A stretch of 20,183 bases of DNA from Prevotella sp. UBA746 (GTDB taxonomy: Bacteria; Bacteroidota; Bacteroidia; Bacteroidales; Bacteroidaceae), in contig DBKQ01000081.1 of assembly GCA_002298545.1 (NCBI GenBank), positions 1 through 20,183 on the forward strand, given 5' to 3'. A program made the translations under genes and the position numbers. This document shows positions 1 to 6,746 of this stretch, piece after piece (within the stretch, counting starts at the first letter, position 1; each line of letters begins with the position of its first letter). A model generated the notes under the pieces. That model was not told where the DNA came from. It was given only the letters and a program-made list of their open reading frames with translations, and made no database searches.

Positions 1-19
1 ACCATTAGATGAATCCACC
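1..19 (-). tRNA. possible 5' part of a second tRNA, cut by the window edge
   Basis: Read on the minus strand from position 19, GGTGGATTCATCTAATGGT has the layout of a tRNA 5' end: a 7-nt acceptor strand, T8 and C9, then a D-stem start ATCT and a D-loop containing GGT. The TC-ATCT pattern resembles bacterial tRNA-Glu, where the D-stem is closed by a following GGA. It lies 29 nt beyond the 3' end of tRNA-Ser in the same orientation, a normal tandem-tRNA spacing. Only 19 nt are visible, so the anticodon is unknown and the call is tentative. Confidence 0.3.
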
Positions 20-48
20 ATCCTTTGCTTTTACATTTCGAAATCCTG

Positions 49-136
49 CGGAAGCTGGGGGATTCGAACCCCCGGTACGATAAACTCGTACGGCAGTTTA
101 GCAAACTGCTGGTTTCAGCCACTCACCCAAACTTCC
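49..136 (-). tRNA. tRNA-Ser(GCT)
   Basis: The 88-nt minus-strand sequence folds as a class II tRNA. The 7-bp acceptor stem pairs GGAAGTT with AGCTTCC (one G-T), with discriminator G at 49. The anticodon stem GCAGT/ACTGC encloses the loop TTGCTAA, giving anticodon GCT (positions 102-100), which reads AGC/AGT serine codons. A long variable arm (GTACGA...TCGTAC) and the T-arm GGGGG-TTCGAAT-CCCCC complete it. The long variable arm is typical of serine tRNAs. CCA is not encoded: the bases after the discriminator are CAG, so the CCA-adding enzyme is needed. Confidence 0.97.
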
Positions 137-180
137 TTCCGGTTTGTTCTGTTACCACAGGCATTTCGTTTAATGCGGTG

Positions 181-210
181 CAAAGGTAGTGATTTATTTT
201 TAATCACCAA
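181..210 (-). promoter_or_regulatory. Bacteroidetes-type promoter for tRNA-Ser
   Basis: On the minus strand the -7 box TACCTTTG (188-181) matches TAnnTTTG and sits exactly 19 bp after a -33 TTG (210-208). Transcription would start near 174, about 38 nt before the mature tRNA 5' end. The 19-bp spacer is itself a perfect interrupted palindrome, GTGATT-N7-AATCAC, filling the space between the two boxes. Confidence 0.7.
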
Positions 211-230
211 AACAATTGAAGAGAAAAATG

Positions 231-249
231 AAGATATTGTATCTTTTTT
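231..249. terminator. weak AT-rich hairpin, possible terminator after the cupin gene
   Basis: AAGATA (231-236) and TATCTT (240-245) form a 6-bp stem with a 3-nt loop. T-rich sequence follows on both strands (TTTTC on plus, CATTTTTC on minus). It lies about 45 nt past the cupin stop codon and just upstream of the tRNA promoter. The stem is almost all A-T, so termination strength is doubtful. Confidence 0.3.
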
Positions 250-292
250 CTTATTATTTTACGTATTTTCTCTTATTTCCACTTCTTACACC

Positions 293-628
293 TTATTTAT
301 ATAGGGATGGTACGATAGCGAAATAAACAAGGTCTTTTTCTGTTTTGTTTATCATCGAGTGACTATGGCCATTAGGACAATAGTGAACTTCGCCTGCTTT
401 TATCACTTCTTCCTTGTTGTCATATATGAAGGTCGCTTCTCCTTCTACAATATATACAATCTCGCAGTTCCCTTCGTGTTTATGGTATCCGCTTGATGCA
501 CCTGGAGCAAGTCGACTCATCATGATTTTATTGTCTTGGTCAATAAAGTTGCGGGTTGAGAGTTCACCCTCTCCGCCCTTGAAGTTCATGATTTTTTCTT
601 CTTTAATGTTGTTGAAGTCTATTTTCAT
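293..628 (-). CDS. single-domain cupin protein
   Basis: This 111-residue protein is one small cupin barrel. Cupin motif 1 is visible as H49, H51 and E56 in GYHKHEGNCE, followed by VEG. Motif 2 matches G(X)5PXG(X)2H(X)3N exactly, with G79, P85, G87, H90 and N94. H49, H51, E56 and H90 would bind one divalent metal ion. Stand-alone cupins of this size include isomerases, dioxygenases and sugar-binding sensors, and nothing here narrows the substrate. There is no signal peptide, so it should be cytoplasmic. It starts 24 nt after the ABC permease stop codon on the same strand and is probably the last gene of that operon. The fold call is secure; the function is unknown. Confidence 0.88.
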   Translation of the reverse strand: MKIDFNNIKEEKIMNFKGGEGELSTRNFIDQDNKIMMSRLAPGASSGYHKHEGNCEIVYIVEGEATFIYDNKEEVIKAGEVHYCPNGHSHSMINKTEKDLVYFAIVPSLYK

Positions 629-652
629 AATTTCTGATTCTTTATTATAAAG

Positions 653-1852
653 TTATTCTTTCCTTTTCCATATATTCATCACCTTCCTTTGTATTGCGAT
701 TTGGTTAATCGCTGTAACGAGTATGAAAAGTCCCAAACCTAATGCAATGGACATCATCATGCTTCCGCTCTCGATTTGTGGGAAGAGTGTTTCGATAACT
801 CCCATATAGTAGTCTCTTACGAAATACAAAATGGTCCATGTTATGAACAGTACTGCAATATTTAGGCAAATCGTAAGTATTTGATATGGCATAGCAACGC
901 GTTGTGGACTATATCCTATTAAAAGCAGGTTCTCAAGTTTTGTAGAGTTCTTCTGTACGAGCAAGTATATGCTCAGCATAAGGATATAGAAACTTAAAAG
1001 ACTGATTATAAGTCCGATTACCATCACGAGCGATACTATCATTTTTAGGAAATAAGTAGTTTTTTCTGCCTGTAGCTTGTCGCTCTCAACCTCATATCCT
1101 TTTCGGTCAAGATATTTGGTAATATTGTCGTCGGCAGGATTGCCTACCTCTACGATAAGTCGGGTAGGGTCTGATTTCTCTCCCGGTGCATAGTATCCGT
1201 TGCTCCAGTCCATGAATTTCTGTGGCACGAGTATAGTATTCAGTCTATTGGAGAATCCTATAACCTTTCCTTTGTATTCATCGCTGTGTCCGTTGCCGTG
1301 GATAAAAATCTTGAAATCAATCATCCCAACGAGTCCATCACTTATTTTCGGCAGAGAATGTGTCTGTGCAAATCCGAAGTTGTACATATTTATGTATGTA
1401 CGCGGTAAAATGATTGGAACCTCATGGCTACCTTCAGTATATGTCCAATCTTGTAGTGGTACATCGACGAATCCGTCTGGTACGCTTTCAAAGAAAAGCT
1501 CGGAATTAAGAATAGACTGTCCGTTAACACCCATATTTGCATCTACTTTATATTCTGTAGATGTAAATTTTCCAGCTTTCTTAGTGAACTTCTGTTGTGC
1601 AAAATCGTCGAGTTCTGAGTTACTGAATGTATTGGATTTGCCCGAAATGGCGCTTGCAGCTCCAATCTTCTTGCTTACTATTAGGTAATCAGCCTTCATA
1701 AAGCTGTCCTGCGATGTAAAAACAGGCAGAACGTCGTTGTAGAACTGGAATCCGAGCAAAACGATAAACATTCCGAAGAGGTTGGCAAAGAAGAATCCAA
1801 CGAACTGTGGAACGCTGATATGCTGTTTTAAAAGTTTCCAAACCAAATTCAT
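653..1852 (-). CDS. ABC transporter permease, FtsX/MacB-like topology
   Basis: This 399-residue membrane protein has one N-terminal membrane segment (about 16-38), a large extracytoplasmic domain (about 40-265) and three C-terminal membrane segments (about 270-298, 325-345 and 366-386). That 1+3 arrangement with a big periplasmic domain is characteristic of FtsX/LolC/MacB permeases, which usually transmit force to periplasmic partners or extract lipids and lipoproteins instead of importing solutes. The loop after segment 2 (ENLLLIGYSPQRVAMPYQ, 307-324) corresponds to the coupling helix that contacts the ATPase. Its ATG overlaps the stop codon of the ATPase gene by 4 bp (ATGA), so the two are translationally coupled. 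No substrate can be assigned. Confidence 0.8.
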   Translation of the reverse strand: MNLVWKLLKQHISVPQFVGFFFANLFGMFIVLLGFQFYNDVLPVFTSQDSFMKADYLIVSKKIGAASAISGKSNTFSNSELDDFAQQKFTKKAGKFTSTEYKVDANMGVNGQSILNSELFFESVPDGFVDVPLQDWTYTEGSHEVPIILPRTYINMYNFGFAQTHSLPKISDGLVGMIDFKIFIHGNGHSDEYKGKVIGFSNRLNTILVPQKFMDWSNGYYAPGEKSDPTRLIVEVGNPADDNITKYLDRKGYEVESDKLQAEKTTYFLKMIVSLVMVIGLIISLLSFYILMLSIYLLVQKNSTKLENLLLIGYSPQRVAMPYQILTICLNIAVLFITWTILYFVRDYYMGVIETLFPQIESGSMMMSIALGLGLFILVTAINQIAIQRKVMNIWKRKE

Positions 1853-2493
1853 AATCTGTATGTTTTGTCGTATTTTAAATTCATGTGTTTGCCGATGCTG
1901 GTAACTATAACGCCGGCACCTTGTCTTTTTGCTTCCGTCGTCATAATGTCTGCCATTATAGCAGAGTTTCGGTCGTCGAGATGACTGATTGGTTCGTCTG
2001 CGAGAATAAAGTCAAATGGTTGTACGAGAGCCCTTATCATGGCGACCCTCTGTTGTTGTCCGAATGACATGAGACCCACTTTACTGTCGAGTTTGTCGGC
2101 GATGCCGAGACGGTCAAACCATTCCACAATTTCTTTCCTTTGTTTGAACTTCGTCAGTTTATTCTTTATCTCGACGTTTTCCCATGCTGTCAGCTCGGGG
2201 AATAGTCTTAATTCCTGAAAAAGGTAAGCAAGGTGATTCTTTCTCATTTCTACCCAGTCTTTTACCTTGTAGCTTAGTGTAGAAGTTGAGTCAAATGTTA
2301 CTTTTCCGGTGTAGTCATGCCTGTATCCGAGGATGTAGCTGCAGAAAGTACTTTTTCCTTTTCCGCTTTCCGCCTCGACGAGGTATAGCTTGTCTTTCTC
2401 AAAAGTGGCACAGCTTTTCCATATATCCGAGTCAAATTTTTCTTGATGTGCGAATACATGTGGCACCACATTGTCAAATGTAATTGTTTCCAT
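1849..2493 (-). CDS. ABC transporter ATP-binding protein with atypical motifs
   Basis: This 214-residue nucleotide-binding subunit pairs with the permease it overlaps. Visible motifs are Walker A AESGKGKST (41-49), Q-loop Q93 in LFQELRLFPE, signature SFGQQQR (143-149), Walker B FILADEP (162-168) and D-loop SHLD (170-173). Overall order and length fit the LolD/MacB type. Three positions depart from consensus: the first Walker A glycine is Ala, LSGGQ is MSFGQ, and the switch-loop histidine is Ser199 in VIVTSIG. The catalytic glutamate of Walker B (E167) is kept, so ATP hydrolysis remains plausible. It starts 19 nt after the DUF4836 stop codon. It energises the adjacent permease; the substrate is unknown. 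Confidence 0.88.
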   Translation of the reverse strand: METITFDNVVPHVFAHQEKFDSDIWKSCATFEKDKLYLVEAESGKGKSTFCSYILGYRHDYTGKVTFDSTSTLSYKVKDWVEMRKNHLAYLFQELRLFPELTAWENVEIKNKLTKFKQRKEIVEWFDRLGIADKLDSKVGLMSFGQQQRVAMIRALVQPFDFILADEPISHLDDRNSAIMADIMTTEAKRQGAGVIVTSIGKHMNLKYDKTYRL

Positions 2494-2512
2494 TTTCTTC
2501 TGTTTGCAGAAT

Positions 2513-3889
2513 CTATTTTATACTGTATACTATATAATTCACATTACCGAAGAGCGGTTTTAGCAAATCGGTTACAACAGAAAGGTCTTTGTTCTGTTCA
2601 ATTATCTGTTTTGTATTTATTATCATGCAGAAGCGCTGACCTTGTATAAGCTTTTTCGCATCTGTCGGGAACTGGCTTTTTGTGGGTCTCAGAATGTTGT
2701 CTGCTACCTCCTCTTTAGAACTTCCGTAGAACTCCTTTGATGCTGATACTCCAAACCAGAATTTTGCATCTCTACTGTTGTATACGAATTTATCCTTGCC
2801 ACAGTTGTTTATGCTGCAACCTGCCTGACATGATTTTTTCCAGTAGTCAACATCTTTTAGGAAATCGGTTTTTGCGAGTTGTGCCGCCATGCTCATATTG
2901 ATATTTTTGTCAGACAAAGCATCAATGCCAAATGCCATTTCACCGTCAACACTCCTTAGAATGTTGTCCATGTCGATAGCTGTGTTCATGCCAGCGAGTA
3001 GAACTCCAAGACTTGCGCTATTGTGCATCATATTCACAAAATCCTTTCCGTTGACATTCATAAATATAGAGCAGAGCGTATTCCCTGGTATGTTGTTAAT
3101 GTAATTCCCTTTTATTTTTCTGAATTTATCATTAGATGCTTTCAGAGCTTTATCTATTTCGCCATTAAACGAGAAAGGTTCGCCACTGATACTCATACAT
3201 CCTTTACTGCTTGTCGTCAACGATGCAGCAATACAAAGTTGAGATGCATCAGCACCTTTAGGAGCACCGATAGAGAATGGGGCAGCGAGTTTTTCCGGTA
3301 GAGCATCAATCTGTGCTACGATAGCTACCGGTGAGTTGATGCTGTCGAGTTTGTCGAACAACGGGGTAGCTCTAATGCCGTCGTCTTCATCTTGTTTCAA
3401 ATATTTGGCAATGGTTCTTATTGCGTCAGCCTGTTGCGCTGGAAGAATTGGTCCGAGAATGATTACAGCCTTTCCAGAATAGCCCACAGCCCAGGATCCA
3501 TGGAGTAGTGCAAAGGTAAAGCCGCGCTTTTCGGTTGTATTGCTGCACAGTCCCTTCTTGTTGAGTGTAGCGAGCCAGTCTGTAATAGTAGACTTGTCGC
3601 CAACTTTTGCACAGCATCCGAGATTTCCGTCGGTAGTCTCAAACAGATAGAGCTTGCTTGAAAAGTCAATGCCGCATTTTTCTACGTCGTCAACCTGTAA
3701 CAGCGATTTTACTACATTATTGTCAGCCATTCCCGTTTGTTCATTAAGAGCCTTTGTGTCGACAGCAACCAGGGCATTACTGTTTTCCGGGATGGCATCG
3801 ATATAATCATCACTGGAGCATGAAGAATAAATGCAAATGCAGGCAATAACTGCCAGCATTTGCAATATCGTTTTTTTTATACATTTCAT
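2513..3889 (-). CDS. DUF4836-like lipoprotein, probably surface-exposed
   Basis: This 458-residue protein starts with a lipoprotein signal peptide: a basic start (MKCIKK), a hydrophobic stretch, then YSSC with the lipidated cysteine at 24. The residues after it, CSSDD, resemble the Bacteroidetes lipoprotein export signal (acidic residues soon after Cys) that sends lipoproteins to the outer surface. The mature start (YIDAIPENSNALVAVDTKAL) resembles DUF4836, a Bacteroidales family of unknown function, and this assignment is from memory of the family. Three cysteines (C22, C24 and a later CxxxC-like cluster near 350-360, QAGCSINNCG) are noticeable. It lies between rsmE (43 nt upstream) and the ABC ATPase (19 nt downstream), suggesting it may work with that transporter. 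Confidence 0.72.
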   Translation of the reverse strand: MKCIKKTILQMLAVIACICIYSSCSSDDYIDAIPENSNALVAVDTKALNEQTGMADNNVVKSLLQVDDVEKCGIDFSSKLYLFETTDGNLGCCAKVGDKSTITDWLATLNKKGLCSNTTEKRGFTFALLHGSWAVGYSGKAVIILGPILPAQQADAIRTIAKYLKQDEDDGIRATPLFDKLDSINSPVAIVAQIDALPEKLAAPFSIGAPKGADASQLCIAASLTTSSKGCMSISGEPFSFNGEIDKALKASNDKFRKIKGNYINNIPGNTLCSIFMNVNGKDFVNMMHNSASLGVLLAGMNTAIDMDNILRSVDGEMAFGIDALSDKNINMSMAAQLAKTDFLKDVDYWKKSCQAGCSINNCGKDKFVYNSRDAKFWFGVSASKEFYGSSKEEVADNILRPTKSQFPTDAKKLIQGQRFCMIINTKQIIEQNKDLSVVTDLLKPLFGNVNYIVYSIK

Positions 3890-3932
3890 ATCCTGAATAT
3901 TTAGTCCTTTTACTTTAAATCCTTGTGTATGA

Positions 3933-4661
3933 TTATTCCTTTCTGCAAGTTAGCTGAGCAGCCATGGCTGCATAGAGAGCAGCCGTTTCTGTGCGAAGCC
4001 GACTCTTGCCCAAGGAAACTGGAATAAACCCTTTTGAAATGGCGAGTTTCACTTCGTCGATAGAGAAATCCCCCTCCGGACCGATAAGTACGGTAATGCT
4101 TTCAGCTTCCGCTTTATTTTTCTGAAGAGAGTCGAATAAATCAACACTCTCCACCTCGTTATAACAATGTGCAATAAATTTAAGTCCGGGTCTTTCTTTA
4201 CCTACAAAATCTTTAAATGATGTAAGTGGAGTAATAACCGGTTTCCATGGTTTCCTACTTTGTTTCATGGCAGAAACAACAATCTTGTCGAGTCTAACCG
4301 TGCGCATCACCTTTCGTTCAGAGAATTTACAGTTTAGAAATGCAAGTTCGTCAACACCAATCTCTGTAGCTTTTTCGGCAAACCATTCCGTTCTGTCCAT
4401 CATCTTCGTAGGTGCCATGGCAATGCAGATATTGCCGTTCCAAGTCTTTTCTTGCGGCATTTTCTCCCTTATCTCATACATGCAGTGTTTTGTTGCAGCA
4501 AGTGTGACCACCGCCTTATAGAAGTTTCCCTTGCCATCCATAAGGAACATTTCGTCATCACTTTTCAAGCGTAGCACCCTAAGCGCATGCATAGCCTCCT
4601 CTGTAGGCAGTTCCGTAGTTTCTTCAGCTTCTGGAACATAAAAATATCTTGCCTCTTTCAT
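3933..4661 (-). CDS. rsmE: 16S rRNA (uracil(1498)-N(3))-methyltransferase RsmE
   Basis: RsmE methylates N3 of U1498 in 16S rRNA of the small subunit, using S-adenosylmethionine through a SPOUT-class knotted fold. The 242-residue length is normal. Visible motifs are the N-terminal PUA-like part (HALRVLRLKSDD, 25-36), APTKMMDRTEWFAEKATEIG (83-102), the MKQSRKPWKP segment (132-141), and the knot motifs IGPEGDFSIDEV (193-204) and LGKSRLRTETAALYA (217-231). All are characteristic of RsmE. It starts 11 nt after the bifunctional nuclease gene and is followed by DUF4836 after 43 nt, so it probably belongs to the long nupG-headed transcript. Nothing in the sequence suggests loss of function. Confidence 0.95.
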   Translation of the reverse strand: MKEARYFYVPEAEETTELPTEEAMHALRVLRLKSDDEMFLMDGKGNFYKAVVTLAATKHCMYEIREKMPQEKTWNGNICIAMAPTKMMDRTEWFAEKATEIGVDELAFLNCKFSERKVMRTVRLDKIVVSAMKQSRKPWKPVITPLTSFKDFVGKERPGLKFIAHCYNEVESVDLFDSLQKNKAEAESITVLIGPEGDFSIDEVKLAISKGFIPVSLGKSRLRTETAALYAAMAAQLTCRKE

Positions 4662-4672
4662 AGATTATCATT

Positions 4673-5230
4673 TTATATAGTGTGATCTTTATTTTTTCTT
4701 TTTTTGAGTTCCTCGCTCAGCCTCGAAGCAATCTCGTAATTTTCTTCTTCAATAGCTTTTTTTAGTGATTCCTCGAGCATAGAATTTGTAACGACATTGA
4801 TAGGTAGAGATAGCTTTTCTCCCTTTCCTAAGAACACGTTAGACTGTTTCTGCATGAGCTCCTTAGTGGTATAGATGGGTATGTCGGATATTATGGAAAG
4901 CAGAATTGCTTGACTTGCCTTCACCCTGAATGCGTCGCCATTCGAAATATCTTGAATTATAGTAACATATTGTCCATTAGCCACATCCTCTATATCAATT
5001 TCATATTTGTCTGCCCCTTTTGCTTTAAGCATACTGGTCAAGACCTCCGGCAACATCTCTTTGGTTTCAGGCATTTTCCCTATTCTCATGTCTATAGCCT
5101 CTCTTGTGCTTCTATCGCAAATTATAGATATTTGCCGTGTTTTGAGTTCATCTGTAAGTACAATAAGTCCGATGTTCTCGTTTCCAAGTATTTTCGACAC
5201 ATTATTGAATAGAAGTCTGATCCTGTTCAT
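4673..5230 (-). CDS. bifunctional nuclease (BFN/DUF151) domain protein with C-terminal UVR motif
   Basis: This 185-residue protein has two parts. Residues about 15-135 match the bifunctional nuclease domain, with the family pattern DRSTREAIDMRIGK (39-52) followed by LPEVLTSML (60-68). Founding members of the family were reported to have both DNase and RNase activity. Residues about 151-178 (LEESLKKAIEEENYEIASRL and on) form a UvrB/UvrC-type UVR helical hairpin, a protein-interaction element. This BFN-UVR architecture is common in Bacteroidetes. There is no signal peptide, so it is cytoplasmic. It sits 33 nt after nupG and 11 nt before rsmE. Family assignment is firm; the actual in vivo substrate is not known. 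Confidence 0.87.
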   Translation of the reverse strand: MNRIRLLFNNVSKILGNENIGLIVLTDELKTRQISIICDRSTREAIDMRIGKMPETKEMLPEVLTSMLKAKGADKYEIDIEDVANGQYVTIIQDISNGDAFRVKASQAILLSIISDIPIYTTKELMQKQSNVFLGKGEKLSLPINVVTNSMLEESLKKAIEEENYEIASRLSEELKKRKNKDHTI

Positions 5231-5263
5231 CCTTGTTGTCCTTTCTTGATTGTATGTGGAGCT

Positions 5264-6574
5264 TTACTCCTCTTTGTGTTTGAACATTAATGCGAAGCTT
5301 ACTCCAACGACGAGAGCGAAGCCTGCAAAGATAAACCAGCAAGTTTGCCAGTCTCCCACGAGGAATCCCTCTTCTGTCCAAGAGCAATAGTGGTTAACCA
5401 CCTCTCCGGCGAGAAGTGTACCGATTGTTGCTCCCAGTCCGTTTGTCATGAGCATGAACAGTCCCTGTGCCGATGCCTTGATATCTTCACTACATTCTGC
5501 ATTTACGAACAGTCCGCCCGATACATTGAAGAAGTCGAAAGCCACACCGTATACGAGGCATGACAGTATGAATAGTATTACGCCTGGGAATGCTGGTCCG
5601 CCGAGTCCGAAGAATCCGAATCTCAATACCCATGCAAACATTGCAATGAGCATTACGTTCTTTATGCCATATCTCTTCAAGAAGAACGGTATAAGCAAGA
5701 TGCAGAAAGCTTCGGCAATCTGTGATATTGAGATAAGCAACGTAGCATTATTTGCTGCAAAGGTAGATGCAAGTAGAGGGTCCGCCTTGAAATGAGTTAT
5801 GAAAGGCGTTGCATATCCGTTGGTTACCTGTAGCGACATACCGAGAAGTCCGGAGAATATAAAGAACAGAGCCATTTTCTTAGTCTTGAAAAGTTTAAAG
5901 GCATCAAGTCCGAACATCTCCATTAGAGTCTTCTTTTCACCTCTGTCTTTCTTCTCCACGAGTTTACATTGTGGCAACATGAAGAAACTGTAGACGAAGA
6001 GGATTATACCAAGTAGTCCGGAAACGAAAAACTGCATGTGAGTATACTGGAATTTCGTTGCGTTGTCGGCAAGTGTCAAAGAGAAAGAACCGTTGTCGAA
6101 TGTTGCGCAGTTTACGAACCACATCGTTATGATGAAGCCCACGGTACCGAGTACCCTAATTGGTGGAAAGTCTTTCACGGTATCTCTGCCGCGGTCTTGC
6201 AGAATCTTGAAGGCTACAGTATTAGAGAGGGCGAGAGTAGGCATATAGAAAGCCACGCTCAGCGTATATATTGTCATAAATACCGTTTTGTCGGGCATTG
6301 CCTGATTTGCTCCGATCATGCAAAGTGCTATCATACCGGCACCGGCAGCCAGGTGGCATAGTCCGAGCAGTCGTTGTGGTTGAATCCACTTGTCGGCTAC
6401 GATACCCATCAGTGTAGGCATAAAGATAGATACTATTCCCTGTATGGCATAGAACCACGATATTTCTGTTCCCATGCCGGCTTTGCCGAGATAGTTACCC
6501 ATTGATGTAAGGTATGCGCCCCATACGGCAAACTCCAGGAAATTCATTACGGACAAGCGTACTTTCAAGTTCAT
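5264..6574 (-). CDS. nupG: nucleoside permease NupG (MFS, nucleoside:H+ symporter)
   Basis: This 436-residue inner-membrane transporter imports nucleosides with protons. It is strikingly like E. coli NupG throughout: the start MNLKVRLSVMNFLEFAVWGA, FMPTLMGIVADKW, DFPPIRVLGTVGFI, LLGLDAFKLF, ISQIAEAFCILLIPFFLKRYGIKNVM (split here as part of a longer match), AFDFFNVSGGLFV and ASAQGLFMLMTNG. Twelve membrane segments are expected. The reading frame stays open 26 codons further upstream (to 6652), but the ATG at 6574 is preferred because it aligns with the NupG N-terminus and the extra residues are not hydrophobic. It is the first gene of a minus-strand series and has a consensus promoter about 110 bp upstream. 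NupG versus the related XapB cannot be fully separated by eye. Confidence 0.92.
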   Translation of the reverse strand: MNLKVRLSVMNFLEFAVWGAYLTSMGNYLGKAGMGTEISWFYAIQGIVSIFMPTLMGIVADKWIQPQRLLGLCHLAAGAGMIALCMIGANQAMPDKTVFMTIYTLSVAFYMPTLALSNTVAFKILQDRGRDTVKDFPPIRVLGTVGFIITMWFVNCATFDNGSFSLTLADNATKFQYTHMQFFVSGLLGIILFVYSFFMLPQCKLVEKKDRGEKKTLMEMFGLDAFKLFKTKKMALFFIFSGLLGMSLQVTNGYATPFITHFKADPLLASTFAANNATLLISISQIAEAFCILLIPFFLKRYGIKNVMLIAMFAWVLRFGFFGLGGPAFPGVILFILSCLVYGVAFDFFNVSGGLFVNAECSEDIKASAQGLFMLMTNGLGATIGTLLAGEVVNHYCSWTEEGFLVGDWQTCWFIFAGFALVVGVSFALMFKHKEE

Positions 6575-6611
6575 TGTATTATAATTTTTAGTTAATCGTT
6601 TATATATTATG

Positions 6612-6619
6612 CAAAGATA
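6612..6619 (-). promoter_or_regulatory. second -7-like box upstream of nupG
   Basis: TATCTTTG on the minus strand matches TAnnTTTG and sits 38 bp upstream of the nupG ATG. It lies in the same TTATGCAAAGATA context (plus strand) as the stronger box at 6687. No TTG is found 19-21 bp upstream, so it may be a weak proximal promoter or a duplicated remnant. Confidence 0.3.
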
Positions 6620-6641
6620 GTGCAAATCGCGAGAAGAATGA

Positions 6642-6653
6642 AATGAATTCATT
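6642..6653. promoter_or_regulatory. 12-bp perfect palindrome in the nupG leader
   Basis: AATGAATTCATT is a perfect 12-bp palindrome located between the two -7 boxes, downstream of the predicted start site. Its position would suit an operator for a dimeric regulator. No regulator gene is nearby, and a 12-bp AT-rich palindrome can occur by chance. Confidence 0.3.
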
Positions 6654-6686
6654 CATTTCTTATTCCGAGATGCAGCCTATCTTATG

Positions 6687-6716
6687 CAAAGATAATGTAA
6701 AAAAATAAACGGACAA
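6687..6716 (-). promoter_or_regulatory. Bacteroidetes-type promoter for the nupG operon
   Basis: On the minus strand TTG (6716-6714) is followed after exactly 19 bp by TATCTTTG (6694-6687), a full match to the primary sigma factor consensus of Bacteroidetes. The start site would be near 6680, leaving a leader of about 105 nt before the nupG ATG. The promoter lies between the stop codon of the TolC-like gene (6747) and nupG, so the seven-gene nupG series can be transcribed separately from the efflux operon. Confidence 0.7.
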
Positions 6717-6746
6717 AAGAAAACGTCATGTTTTTCTTTATTCCCT

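Noticed and set aside
6575..6652. N-terminal extension of NupG by 26 residues
   Set aside because: The extension does not fit the NupG family, lies over the second -7 box and the palindrome, and the ATG at 6574 aligns with the known N-terminus.
6716..6738. Terminator of the TolC-like gene (AAAAC-ATGAC-GTTTT hairpin)
   Set aside because: Only five A-T-rich pairs, overlapping the -33 element of the nupG promoter; too weak to call.
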